Part shown: piece after piece, positions 46,285-55,218 of the stretch
Numbering within the stretch: the first letter of the stretch is position 1
Layout of the letters: every line of letters begins with the position of its first letter
Assembly (NCBI RefSeq): GCF_017309185.1
Contig: NZ_JAEKJZ010000005.1
Location: 396,370 to 460,369, forward strand
Source of the DNA: Roseibium aggregatum
GTDB lineage: Bacteria; Pseudomonadota; Alphaproteobacteria; Rhizobiales; Stappiaceae
Reading direction: 5' to 3'
DNA length: 64,000 nt
The notes under the pieces: generated by a model
The model's input: only the letters and a program-made list of their open reading frames with translations
Databases searched by the model: none
What the model was told of the DNA's origin: nothing
Translations under genes and position numbers: made by a program

Positions 46285-47583
46285 TCACAGGCCTGCGGAG
46301 TCCATCAACTCGAGTCCGCAGGCCGCGCCGCGAACCATCAGTGCGCGAAGCTGATAAAGCGGCATACTGGGTACGCTCGCCCGGGCAATCAGGGACAGGT
46401 CGTGCGGCTGGTCTGTCATCCGCCGCGCAATCTGGTCGCCGACAAAACCGGACATTGCGACGCCCGCGCCGTTGAAGCCGCCTGCATAACCAATCCGGTC
46501 GGTCACCAGCCCGGCAATCGGCAGTCCGTCGAACGACAAGGCGACCTGCCCTGACCAGCGGTACTCGACTTTCATTCCGTCCAGGCTCGGAAAAATCGCT
46601 CTCATCGCTTTTTCGAGCCTGTCGAATGCGGCGGGTGCCTCAACATGTCCGAGAGCGCCTCGACCGCCAAACAGGATTCGACCGTCAGACTTGCGAAACC
46701 ACCGCATCATGCGGCGGGTTTCGGTGTAGCTGCGCTCATGTTTCAACAGCTTCCGGTACAGGTCCGGCGGCAGTTTTTCCGTTGCGATGATGGCACTGCG
46801 AAAAGGAACCAGGCCCCGCGCGATCCGCTGCCCCGCTTTGCCGGAGACCTGGAAGGCATTCGTTGCCAGCAAGGCCTTTCGGGCGTGCACCTCTCCCGCT
46901 TGCGTCCGTATCCGGACACCCGTTCCGGTATCGCGGATGTCGGTCACGGGTGTCTCGGCAAAGACCGGAACCCCGAGAACCGACAGGGCTCTCCACAGCC
47001 CCATGAGGTAGGACAATGGCTGGATGGTGCCCGCGTTTTCTTGCAGAACGCCGCCGACGAACCCCTTCGTTCCAGTCTCCTCCGCAACGGCGTCGCGGCC
47101 GAGTGTCTTCAGGTTCGTTTCTCCGAGGATGTCGCGAAGCCAGGCGGCTTCCTCACTGGCATGGTGGTAAGCTCTTGACGAGTGCGCGCATTTCAACGCG
47201 CCCACTTGCCGGAAACCGGCATCTTTCAGATCGAACCGCTCCAGAGTCGCGAGAAGATGATCGACGCTGCCGTTCGCAATCGCATGCATGCGCCGGGCAA
47301 CATCGAGCCCATGCGACTTTGCCAGGTCGCCGAAACTTCGGCGGAATTTGGCGGACACGACACCGCCGTTGCGTCCGCTGGCGCCCTGTCCGGGCGAGCC
47401 GGCCTCAAGCAATACGACGTTCAGTCCGAGATCGGCGAACGCCAGCGCGGCATGAAGTCCGGTGTAGCCGCCTCCGACAACCGCAATATCGCAAGTTTCA
47501 TCCCCGGTCAGCGCCGGAGGATGCAGCTCTGGAGATGAGGCTGTATCCCGCCATAGCGATGCTGGCAAAGACGGCAGTTGCAT
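46285..47583 (-). CDS. FAD-dependent amine oxidase/glycine-oxidase family (DAO superfamily)
   Basis: A 432-residue flavoprotein. It has an N-terminal FAD-binding motif (CDIAVVGGGYTGLHAALAFADLGLNVVLLEA), GASGRNGGVVSAKFRR, and a C-terminal WSGQVALSFDGLPIAGL and IGYAGGFNGAGVAMSGFVG. This layout is typical of gamma-glutamylputrescine oxidase-like and related secondary-amine oxidases. The ATG at 47583 overlaps the HAD stop (TGATG). A longer frame exists upstream but lies in shadow sequence. It probably oxidises an amine or N-methyl amino acid. Confidence 0.9.
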   Translation of the reverse strand: MQLPSLPASLWRDTASSPELHPPALTGDETCDIAVVGGGYTGLHAALAFADLGLNVVLLEAGSPGQGASGRNGGVVSAKFRRSFGDLAKSHGLDVARRMHAIANGSVDHLLATLERFDLKDAGFRQVGALKCAHSSRAYHHASEEAAWLRDILGETNLKTLGRDAVAEETGTKGFVGGVLQENAGTIQPLSYLMGLWRALSVLGVPVFAETPVTDIRDTGTGVRIRTQAGEVHARKALLATNAFQVSGKAGQRIARGLVPFRSAIIATEKLPPDLYRKLLKHERSYTETRRMMRWFRKSDGRILFGGRGALGHVEAPAAFDRLEKAMRAIFPSLDGMKVEYRWSGQVALSFDGLPIAGLVTDRIGYAGGFNGAGVAMSGFVGDQIARRMTDQPHDLSLIARASVPSMPLYQLRALMVRGAACGLELMDSAGL

Positions 47584-48284
47584 CACGTGTCTCCGAAGAC
47601 CCTGTCGGCCAGAGCCGCCAGACTTGGCAGGCGCAGATCCGGTTCGGTGAAGCTCATGGGATCCGGTGTTCCGCCGTAGCCGGGCTGGTCGTGGCGGCGC
47701 TCGATCCAGCAAACGGAATAGCCAAGTTCCCTGGCGATGCCGATATCATGGTACTGGCTTTGCGCCACGTGCAGGATTTCATCCTGACCGTATCCAAAAG
47801 CGGACTGGCGACCACGATTGAACTCGAAAAACTTCGGGTCGGGCTTGGCGCATCGGGCTTCGTCGCAGGTGACCGCATCGTGAAACGGCAAACCGAGACG
47901 CTCGGCATAGGCCGTGTAGGCGGTGCGGTCGGCATTCGTCATGGCGACCAGACGGAAACGGGCGCGCAGCCTGGCAAGCGCTTCGGCGGAATCCTGGAAC
48001 GCGGGCCATTCGAGGACGGAAAGCTGGAAGTCCCGCGCCGCGGCTTCCGATTTCACCAGTCCGAGCTCGCCGGCCAAATGAAGATAAACATCGCCGAAAA
48101 CCTCGCTGGAGCGGCCGTAGTGCTGCGCGCGTCCCGCCATGTAGGGCCGGAAGATCTCGTCGTCGGACAGACCGGCAGCCGCCTCCCCGCCAATCCGCCG
48201 GACGGCATCGAGCACGCCCTTTTCAAAATCGATGCAGGTGCCGACGATGTCGAATGTCAGAACCTTGAAACGGGAGAAATCCAT
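47583..48284 (-). CDS. HAD-superfamily hydrolase, haloacid dehalogenase type II-like
   Basis: A 233-residue HAD enzyme. Motif I is LTFDIVGTCIDFEKG (nucleophile Asp in FDIVGT), motif II is LVAMTNADRTAY, the Lys is in CAKPDPKFFEF, and motif IV is the variant HVAQSQYHDIGIARELGY. The type II dehalogenase branch includes many phosphatases, so 2-haloacid dehalogenation is not assured. It is coupled to the FAD oxidase downstream and divergent from two LysR genes. Confidence 0.88.
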   Translation of the reverse strand: MDFSRFKVLTFDIVGTCIDFEKGVLDAVRRIGGEAAAGLSDDEIFRPYMAGRAQHYGRSSEVFGDVYLHLAGELGLVKSEAAARDFQLSVLEWPAFQDSAEALARLRARFRLVAMTNADRTAYTAYAERLGLPFHDAVTCDEARCAKPDPKFFEFNRGRQSAFGYGQDEILHVAQSQYHDIGIARELGYSVCWIERRHDQPGYGGTPDPMSFTEPDLRLPSLAALADRVFGDT

Positions 48285-48394
48285 CTATGCCTCGTCTGCT
48301 GCCCCGATGCCGGGAAGGTGATCTCAGCAAACCTGTCGCAAGTCCGCAAGCGAACGCAATTGCCAAATTCTTTGCCAAATCATAATCTGAGGTA

Positions 48395-49333
48395 ATGAAT
48401 GGTCTCCGTCGCAAGCTGCCGTCCACCGGCGCGCTCTTTGTCTTCGAGGCAGCTGCAAGGCTCGAAAATTTCACTCGGGCCGCAGATGAACTCAATGTCA
48501 CGCAGCCCGCCGTCAGTCGAACGCTGGCGGCGCTGGAAGGGTATCTGGAGACGCAATTGTTCGTTCGTGAAAAGCCCGGTGCCCGGTTGACGGCGGATGG
48601 AAAACTCCTGAAAGCCGCGGTTTCATCGGCTTTTCTGGAGATCGAGCAGGCCCTCGACGCAATTGAGGAACGCAAGACCGGCAAGGTGCAAATAACGCTG
48701 TCGGTTTCGACGGCCTTCACGACGCATTGGCTCATGCCGCGCATTGCCCGGTTTCAAGCGGCATTTCCTGAGGTCGATCTCCGCTTTCAGCTTATTCCGG
48801 GTCCGGTGTCCGGGCCGGCCGAAACAGTCGATCTCGCGATGCGCTATTTCCCCAAGGGCGAAGGAACCGGCAGGTTCGTCATGCATGAAGCTTATGTACC
48901 GGTTTGTTCCGACGGATATCTCCAAACACCGCACGCGAAAGGGGAAACGCTGATTTGGCTGGAAGGAGACGACAGCGACCGGATGGCCGGTCTGGAGGGG
49001 AGGACCGGGCCCGTTCCGGAGACGCAGCTCGCCTTTTCCGATTATTCGGTGGTGGTCCAGGCGGCGCTGATGGGTCAGGGAATCGCCGCCGGCTGGCTGA
49101 ATGTGGTCGCGCACTGGATGCGCGAAGGCCGTCTCGTGCCTGCCGCGGACAGGATTTCAGTCCCCGGACGCGAATGCCGGCTGCTGATGCGTCCCAGGGC
49201 CGTTCGCGAGGATCTGGTCGCCGGCGTAGCCGACTGGCTTGTCGCTGAACTTCGGCAGGATCTCGCTGCCATCGATGCCGCCCATCCATTGCTCGGAATT
49301 GCCGCTCTGCTTGAAACCGGATCCGCTTCATGA
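48395..49333 (+). CDS. LysR-family regulator, GcvA-like
   Basis: A 312-residue LTTR. The HTH (about 9-67) reads LPSTGALFVFEAAARLENFTRAADELNVTQPAVSRTLAALEGYL, the GcvA/AmpR-like type. A LysR substrate domain follows (VQITLSVSTAFTTHWLMPRIARFQAAFPEVDLRF). It is divergent from the HAD/oxidase pair, with 110 bp between them, and is the natural regulator of those genes. Its last codons overlap the start of the next LysR gene by 4 bp (ATGA). Confidence 0.94.
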   Translation: MNGLRRKLPSTGALFVFEAAARLENFTRAADELNVTQPAVSRTLAALEGYLETQLFVREKPGARLTADGKLLKAAVSSAFLEIEQALDAIEERKTGKVQITLSVSTAFTTHWLMPRIARFQAAFPEVDLRFQLIPGPVSGPAETVDLAMRYFPKGEGTGRFVMHEAYVPVCSDGYLQTPHAKGETLIWLEGDDSDRMAGLEGRTGPVPETQLAFSDYSVVVQAALMGQGIAAGWLNVVAHWMREGRLVPAADRISVPGRECRLLMRPRAVREDLVAGVADWLVAELRQDLAAIDAAHPLLGIAALLETGSAS

Positions 49334-50235
49334 GGCTCAATCCCGCGATCTACGAGGCCTTCCAGGTGGTGATGCGCACCGGCACGATCTCGGGCGCGGC
49401 GGAAATCCTCGGCCGCAGCCAGCCCGCCGTCAGCCGAATGATCGACAAGCTGGAAGACAGCGTCGGCGTCAAACTGTTCGAGCGGCGCAAGGGCCGGGTC
49501 TTTCCGACCCATGCCGCGCATCTGCTGCTGGAGGAGGTGGAACGGCTTTTCGTCTCGCTTTCGTCCCTCGACGATTTCAGCCGGCGGCTGGAGGAGGGGC
49601 GGGAGGCCAGCGTCGGCGTCGCATCGCTGCCGGCGCTCGGTCTCGACTTCATGCCGGAGGTCATCGCGCGGTTTGCCAAGGAAAGACCACAGGCCCGGGT
49701 CATCCTGAACGTCCGGATGTCGGTCAGCGTGGAGAAATGGGTCTCCACCCAGCAGGTCGATTTCGGTTTTGCCGAAACCCCGTTTCAACTGACCGGTTTC
49801 AATACGCGGATCTTCGCAGACACGTCCTATGTCGTCGCCCTGCCCACGGGGCATCCCTTGTCCGAAAAGGAGGAGATCCGGCCGGCGGACCTGCGCGGCG
49901 AGCGGATGGTCGGCTGGACGACCTTCGTCTCCGCCCGGCGCAGTTTCGACGATATCATGCAAGGTGCCGGAATCGTGGCCAGGCAACTGGTGGAAAGCAC
50001 AATGTCCGCCCCCATGTGCAACATGGTCAAACGCGGCCTCGGTCTTGCTGTCGTCGATCCGTTCACGGCCTGGGCGCATAAGGATCCGAAGATCGTCTTC
50101 CGGCCCTTCGCGCCGCGCATAGCCTGCCGCTTCGCCCTGCTTCAACCGGACACACGCGTTCCGAGTACCCTCGCAAGCGAGGTGATCGGTCATGCCGAGG
50201 CGCTTCGCGACGAAGTGCTCGTGCAAGTTCCCTGA
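49330..50235 (+). CDS. LysR-family transcriptional regulator
   Basis: A 301-residue LTTR. The HTH (about 5-62) is EAFQVVMRTGTISGAAEILGRSQPAVSRMIDKLEDSVGVKLFER. The effector domain contains SVGVASLPALGLDFMPEVIARF and TSYVVALPTGHPLSEKEEI. It differs from the preceding LysR and is translationally coupled to it. It is 83 bp upstream of the FAD oxidoreductase/ABC operon that it may control. Confidence 0.94.
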   Translation: MRLNPAIYEAFQVVMRTGTISGAAEILGRSQPAVSRMIDKLEDSVGVKLFERRKGRVFPTHAAHLLLEEVERLFVSLSSLDDFSRRLEEGREASVGVASLPALGLDFMPEVIARFAKERPQARVILNVRMSVSVEKWVSTQQVDFGFAETPFQLTGFNTRIFADTSYVVALPTGHPLSEKEEIRPADLRGERMVGWTTFVSARRSFDDIMQGAGIVARQLVESTMSAPMCNMVKRGLGLAVVDPFTAWAHKDPKIVFRPFAPRIACRFALLQPDTRVPSTLASEVIGHAEALRDEVLVQVP

Positions 50236-50246
50236 CACTGTCCCTT

Positions 50247-50280
50247 TATGCAGAAAACGCATACTGAAAGACGTATTTTG
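50247..50280. promoter_or_regulatory. Motif cluster upstream of FAD oxidoreductase/ABC operon
   Basis: TATGCAGAAAA at 50247-50257 repeats exactly the word at 35741-35751, and CGTATTTTG at 50272-50280 is the inverse of the AAAAATACG-type motif seen in the TRAP and acyl-CoA control regions. The cluster lies 39-72 bp upstream of the ATG at 50319. Confidence 0.45.
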
Positions 50281-50318
50281 CATTTTGCTTGTAATTGGCG
50301 TTGAGCTCTACTTCGCTT

Positions 50319-51869
50319 ATGCACCCCTTATCGGAACGTGACATTGCGGAGCAGATCTTTGACGTCGTCGTCGTCGGCGGTGGCGTCAACGGCACAGCTT
50401 CGCTGCGTGAGCTTGCGCGTGCCGGATACAGAACCCTACTTGTCGAGGCGGACGACCTCGCTTCCGGCGCAAGCGGGCGCTCGTCCCGAATGCTGCATTG
50501 CGGGCTGCGTTACCTGGAGACGGAAAACCCGATTCTGGACGCGCTTCGCCATCCTGGCCGCTTCTTCAAGGCGCTCGGAATGGCGGGGGATGCGATGAGG
50601 GCGCGGGCGGAGCTCGCCGATGACGACACCGTCGCAACACGCGCGATCGAACTCGGCTTTCCGGTCTGGGAGAGCGGTCCGTTTCCCCTCTGGCAACTGA
50701 GTGCCGGGCTCAAATTGCTGGAGTTCGTGGGTCCCGGGAATCCTCCCCTGGACCGCGCACGGCTGAATGCGGATGAGACCCGGCAGCACCCCATCGGCCG
50801 CCACCTGCGCGATCCCGGCAAGCTCAAGGGGATGGTTACCTTCCGGGAATATCTGTTTGAGTCCCCCGAGCGCCTGTGCGTCGACAACGCGATGGACGCG
50901 GAAGCGCACGGCGCTGAGCTGGTCCTGAAGACGCGCGCGGAAATCCGTGAACGGGACAACGAGGGCCTATGGCGGATCGCGCTGGACGGCCCGCGGGGAA
51001 CAAGGGAGGTCCGCGCCCGGGTGGTCCTAAACATGGCCGGCAGCTGGGCGGATGGTCTCGGACACTTCAAAAAGCGGCTGATCCAGGGCACCAAGGGCGC
51101 GCACATCATCGTGCGGCTGCCGGAGGGTTTCGCCGACCGCGGCATTGCCACTTTGCACCGCGGCGGCCATCCCTTCTACGGTCTTCCCATGGGAGAAAAC
51201 CGGTTCTATTTCGGTCCGACCGAGACGCTGTTCGAAGGCGACGCACGGAGGGTGCGGGCCGACGCCGACGACGTCGAATTCCTGTTGGCGGAAGCCAATC
51301 ACCTTCTTCCCGGACTTGGGCTTAAACGCAGCGATATCGAACAGACCTGGGCAGGCGTCCGGCCATTGACCCACGACCCCGAGCGGCCCATGGGCGCGCG
51401 CGAGCGCACCGTGCACGATCTCGCGCCTCAGGGCTTCGGCAACGTGCTTGCGATGACCGGAGGTCCGGTCATGAGTTCGAGGGGGGCGGGACGCCTCATG
51501 CTGACCGAGGTCGGAAAGCGTCTCGGAGCCCCGCCGCCGGTGTCCCGGGACATCCGCGCCAGCTCCGCCAACTCCGGCCGGGATCCCGCGGTGCTCGCGG
51601 TCACCCACGAACATGCTCCGGACCTTTACGGGGTTCTGGCCCAAAGAACCGGGGCCGTCTGGAGCGGCCGGCTGGAACGGGCGGAGGCCGAGCGGGCCGC
51701 CCGCAAGGTGGCCTCTCATTTCGGTTGGGACGACACGCGGACCGAGCAGGAAATCGACGCCTTTCTGGTGCGCCAGGACACCAGCTTTCAGGTCCCCTCG
51801 GCAATCGAGGACAACCCGGATCAACCGGGAGAAAACCAAAACAACCTTTCAGATTGGAGAACGAAATGA
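50319..51869 (+). CDS. FAD-dependent oxidoreductase, GlpD-like
   Basis: A 516-residue flavoprotein of the glycerol-3-phosphate-dehydrogenase-like family. It shows FDVVVVGGGVNGTASLRELARAGYRTLLVEADDLASGASGRSSRMLHCGLRYLE (FAD binding and the GlpD-like SGRSS-LHGG region), GSWADGL, GTKGAHIIVRLP, and a C-terminal FGWDDTRTEQEIDAF. Upstream ATG/TTG alternatives exist; the ATG at 50319 was used although its ribosome-binding site is weak. It is coupled by ATGA to an amino-acid-type ABC transporter, so the substrate is more likely an amine or amino-acid derivative than glycerol phosphate. Confidence 0.85.
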   Translation: MHPLSERDIAEQIFDVVVVGGGVNGTASLRELARAGYRTLLVEADDLASGASGRSSRMLHCGLRYLETENPILDALRHPGRFFKALGMAGDAMRARAELADDDTVATRAIELGFPVWESGPFPLWQLSAGLKLLEFVGPGNPPLDRARLNADETRQHPIGRHLRDPGKLKGMVTFREYLFESPERLCVDNAMDAEAHGAELVLKTRAEIRERDNEGLWRIALDGPRGTREVRARVVLNMAGSWADGLGHFKKRLIQGTKGAHIIVRLPEGFADRGIATLHRGGHPFYGLPMGENRFYFGPTETLFEGDARRVRADADDVEFLLAEANHLLPGLGLKRSDIEQTWAGVRPLTHDPERPMGARERTVHDLAPQGFGNVLAMTGGPVMSSRGAGRLMLTEVGKRLGAPPPVSRDIRASSANSGRDPAVLAVTHEHAPDLYGVLAQRTGAVWSGRLERAEAERAARKVASHFGWDDTRTEQEIDAFLVRQDTSFQVPSAIEDNPDQPGENQNNLSDWRTK

Positions 51870-52708
51870 GATTTCTAAAAGTCTTCGCCAGCGCCACCGC
51901 GCTGGCCGCGGCGATCGCAACGGGATCTTCCGCTCAGGAAGCGCAGAACGACCGCTTCAAGGAGGTGCTCGACAGGGGTGTCCTGCGCGTCGGCGTTCAG
52001 GGTGCGTTCAAGCCCTGGGCGTTCCGCTCGCCCGACGGAAAATTGCAGGGCATTGAGGTCGACCTCGCCAAAACGGTCGCCGACCGCATGGGCGTGGAAC
52101 TCGAGCCGGTCGTGATCTCCTCCGCGAACCGTATGGAGTTCCTTCAGCAAGGCAAGATCGATCTCCTGATCGGTGCGATGTCGGACCGTCCGGACCGCCG
52201 CAAGGTCGTGGGAATTGTCGAGCCTTCCTACTGGACTTCCGGCCCGACCCTGATGGCGAAGGAAGGTGTGATTTCGTCCTGGGACGACATCAAGGGCAAG
52301 CCCGTCTGCGGCAAGCAGGGTGTCTTCTACAACAAGATCGCCGAAGTGGAGTTCGGCGCCCGGGTCATTGCGTTCGGCGGCAATACGGAGGCCAAGGAAG
52401 CCTTGCGGTCCGGCAAGTGCGTTGCGTGGGTCTATGACGACACGTCGATCTCCGCGGACCTGGCGAGCGGCGAGTGGGACGGCTTCGAGATGCCTGTCGA
52501 CACCGTTTTCTCAAACCCTTGGGGTGCCGCGGTTCCACTGGAAGAACAGGACGGGATCTGGGGCACCTTCATGAGCGGAATGGCGTATAACTGGCACAAG
52601 GAAGGCACGCTGATCGAGCTGGAGAAGAAATGGGGTGTGAAGCCATCTCCCTGGATCGCCCAAATGCACGAAAAGCTGCAGTACGACAACGCCTATCTGG
52701 AAAACTGA
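51866..52708 (+). CDS. ABC transporter substrate-binding protein, polar amino-acid family
   Basis: A 280-residue family 3 solute-binding protein. A signal peptide (MRFLKVFASATALAAAIATGSSAQ) precedes RFKEVLDRGVLRVGVQGAFKPWAFRSPDGKLQGIEVDLAKTVADRMG, NRMEFLQQGKIDLLIGAMSDRPDRR, and WDDIKGKPVCGKQG. The ATG overlaps the flavoprotein stop (ATGA). It delivers an amino-acid-like solute to the two permeases downstream. Two Cys (CGKQG and SGKCVAW) could form a disulfide. Confidence 0.94.
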   Translation: MRFLKVFASATALAAAIATGSSAQEAQNDRFKEVLDRGVLRVGVQGAFKPWAFRSPDGKLQGIEVDLAKTVADRMGVELEPVVISSANRMEFLQQGKIDLLIGAMSDRPDRRKVVGIVEPSYWTSGPTLMAKEGVISSWDDIKGKPVCGKQGVFYNKIAEVEFGARVIAFGGNTEAKEALRSGKCVAWVYDDTSISADLASGEWDGFEMPVDTVFSNPWGAAVPLEEQDGIWGTFMSGMAYNWHKEGTLIELEKKWGVKPSPWIAQMHEKLQYDNAYLEN

Positions 52709-52830
52709 TCGTTCGGGCGATTGCGACAAGAACATTCCTCCCGCGCAATCTTGATCTAGTCTGGTCAGGGGGGCGGCAGACAAACCCCGATTGCCGCTCC
52801 CCAAAAGCGTAACTACAGGACCCTTTCGCC

Positions 52831-53577
52831 GTGCTGGATATCATTGCGCCGTTCTTCGAGCGGCTCTACGAGACGACCGGACTGAATTTTTCTCCTTTCT
52901 ACGATCCTTACGACTGGAACCGTCTGCTGAGGGGCATGTGGGTCTCCGTCGAGTTGATCATTGCGATCATCGCGCTTTCCCTGGTGATTGGCGTGATCGG
53001 TGCGGGAGCGCAGACCTCCAGGATCCGCGCCGTTCGCTGGCTCGTCGCTGCCTACATCGAAATCTTCCGGAACACGCCGCCGATCGTTCAGCTGCTGTTT
53101 TTCTATTTCGGCCTCGGTGCAATAACGCCTCAAGTCGACATGGGCGGCTGGTATGAACCGATGATCGGCTCTTTTGGCTGGGCGGTCATCGCTATCGGCA
53201 TCTTCGGGGGAAGCTATAACGTCGAGATCTTTCGGTCCGGCGTCGAGGCGGTCCCCGGGACCACGGTCGAAGCCGCGGAAGCGCTCGGCTTCACGAACTT
53301 CCAGATTTTCGTCTACGTGACGTTGCCGCTCGCATTCCGCTTCTGCCTTCCGGCCCTCACCAACAACATCATCAGCCTTGCGAAGACCTCCTCGCTCGCA
53401 TACGTGATCGCGGTTCCCGAAATCACCTATTCCCTAAGCGGCATCTGGTCGGACAGCGTCAACGTTCCGGAAATGATGGTGCTTCTGTTCGTCTATTACA
53501 TCGTTCTGGTCGCCATTATCGCGCGCCTGATGAGCAGCCTGGAGCGCAGGCTCGCGTTACCGGGGTACGGCCAATGA
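52831..53577 (+). CDS. ABC transporter permease, polar amino-acid family
   Basis: A 248-residue inner-membrane permease. It carries the family EAA-like loop (GVEAVPGTTVEAAEALGFTNFQIFVYVTLPLAFRFCLPALTNN) and helices such as VELIIAIIALSLVIGVIGAG and EIFRNTPPIVQLLFFYF. The GTG start has CAGGA ten bases upstream. It overlaps the second permease by 4 bp. Confidence 0.95.
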   Translation: MLDIIAPFFERLYETTGLNFSPFYDPYDWNRLLRGMWVSVELIIAIIALSLVIGVIGAGAQTSRIRAVRWLVAAYIEIFRNTPPIVQLLFFYFGLGAITPQVDMGGWYEPMIGSFGWAVIAIGIFGGSYNVEIFRSGVEAVPGTTVEAAEALGFTNFQIFVYVTLPLAFRFCLPALTNNIISLAKTSSLAYVIAVPEITYSLSGIWSDSVNVPEMMVLLFVYYIVLVAIIARLMSSLERRLALPGYGQ

Positions 53578-54371
53578 CAGATTTCACACTCAACCGGCTG
53601 ACATGGCGCGCACCGCTTCTGACCGCGGCTATCTGTGTTGCCTCGACCGTTGCGGCTCTGGCGCAACAGACGACGGAGGATCCCGTGTCCGCGCTCGGCA
53701 CGCTGGTAATCTGGATCCCCTTCATCCTGAAGGGCTTCTGGCTCAACTTCGTCATGAGCGTGCTGGCGATGGCGTTCGCGACGGTAACGGGCGTGCTCCT
53801 GGGGTTCATGCAGATCAGCCCGAACGCCGTCATCCGGATGCCGGCCAAACTCGTCACCCACCTGTTCCGGAACTCGCCCTGGCTGGTGATCCTTTTCGCG
53901 ATCATGTTCCTCGTGCCGTTCCAGATCACGCTTCCGGGCGGCGACAAGATACTGATCCCCGACTGGGTCAAGGCAACCGTCGGCTTCGCGCTGCCGGTCA
54001 TGGCGAACATATCCGAAATCCTGCGTGGCGCGGTGATGTCCATTCCGTCCGGTCAGTGGGAAAGCGCCGAAAGCCTGGCTTTCAGCCGCCGTCAGACGCT
54101 GATCTACATTATCCTGCCGCAATGCGTGCGCCGGATGATTCCACCCTGGATGAACTGGTATGCCCTTCTGACGCTGATGACGCCGATGGCGGCCATTCTC
54201 GGGGTCAACGAAGCCCTCGGAAACACACAGGCGGCGATGGAAGCCGCGGGGGCTCGCCCCGAGTTCCTCATCCCGTTCTACCTTTTCCTGATGACGCTGT
54301 TCTTCATCTTCATCTACCCGCTTTCCATCTACACCCGCCGGCTCGAGCGCCGCTTCGCCGCGGGATCGTGA
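53574..54371 (+). CDS. ABC transporter permease, polar amino-acid family
   Basis: A 265-residue permease with an N-terminal membrane segment, then [41 protein letters not shown] and the EAA-type loop [46 protein letters not shown]. It pairs with the preceding permease as a heterodimer. ATGA coupling to the upstream gene and a 16-bp gap to the ATPase show a single transcript. Confidence 0.95.
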   Translation: MTDFTLNRLTWRAPLLTAAICVASTVAALAQQTTEDPVSALGTLVIWIPFILKGFWLNFVMSVLAMAFATVTGVLLGFMQISPNAVIRMPAKLVTHLFRNSPWLVILFAIMFLVPFQITLPGGDKILIPDWVKATVGFALPVMANISEILRGAVMSIPSGQWESAESLAFSRRQTLIYIILPQCVRRMIPPWMNWYALLTLMTPMAAILGVNEALGNTQAAMEAAGARPEFLIPFYLFLMTLFFIFIYPLSIYTRRLERRFAAGS

Positions 54372-54387
54372 CAGGAGACACGCTCAC

Positions 54388-55146
54388 ATGATAACCGCCG
54401 ACAACTGGACCCCGGACCAGCCGATCGTGGCGCTTCACGACGTTCACAAAAGCTTCGGCGAAAACGAAGTGCTCAAGGGTATCGATCTGGAGGTGATGAA
54501 GGGGGAGGTCATCTGCATCATCGGCCCGTCGGGGTCGGGCAAGTCGACCCTCATCCGCACGATCAACGGACTGACGCCCGTGACCAGAGGCTCGGTGAAG
54601 GTCGAGGGACAGGAAGTCCATGATCCCGATCTGGACAAGCTGGCCCTGCGCCGCAAGGTCGGCATCGTTTTTCAGCAGTACAACCTGTTTCCCCACAAGA
54701 CCGTCCTGCAGAACGTGATGATGGCGCCGGTCCTTGTCCTGCGCGAGAACAAGGACGAGGTCAGGGAGCGGGCAAGGTCGCTTCTTGCGAAGGTACAGCT
54801 GAACGGCAAGGAAGAGGCCTATCCCGCGGAACTGTCCGGCGGTCAGCAGCAGCGCGTTGCGATCGCCCGCAGCCTTTGCATGCGGCCCGACGTGATGCTG
54901 TTCGACGAGGTGACAGCCGCACTGGACCCGGAAACGGTGAAGGAAGTCCTCGTCGCCATCAAGCAACTGGCCGGCGAAGGCATGACGTGCGTGCTTGTCA
55001 CGCACGAAATGGGTTTTGCGCGCGAAATATCCGACAGGGTTTATTTCACCGATGCCGGGCGCATCGTCGAAAGCGGGCCGCCGGCGCAGATTTTTGAAAC
55101 GCCGAAGGATCCGCGCACGCAGGAATTCCTGTCCAAGGTGCTCTGA
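54388..55146 (+). CDS. ABC transporter ATP-binding protein, GlnQ-like
   Basis: A 252-residue ATPase: Walker [18 protein letters not shown]-loop [12 protein letters not shown], signature [15 protein letters not shown], Walker [15 protein letters not shown], and H-loop [11 protein letters not shown]. It energises the two permeases upstream and resembles GlnQ/HisP-type amino-acid importers. The ATG has AGGAGACAC upstream. It closes the transporter part of the operon; the OYE-type flavoprotein follows 72 bp later. Confidence 0.96.
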   Translation: MITADNWTPDQPIVALHDVHKSFGENEVLKGIDLEVMKGEVICIIGPSGSGKSTLIRTINGLTPVTRGSVKVEGQEVHDPDLDKLALRRKVGIVFQQYNLFPHKTVLQNVMMAPVLVLRENKDEVRERARSLLAKVQLNGKEEAYPAELSGGQQQRVAIARSLCMRPDVMLFDEVTAALDPETVKEVLVAIKQLAGEGMTCVLVTHEMGFAREISDRVYFTDAGRIVESGPPAQIFETPKDPRTQEFLSKVL

Positions 55147-55218
55147 CGCGCCATTTCACCGCTGACTTTTTATACCGGACCCGTCGGTCATCGCGGGTCC
55201 CAAGGGACGAGTATTGCC

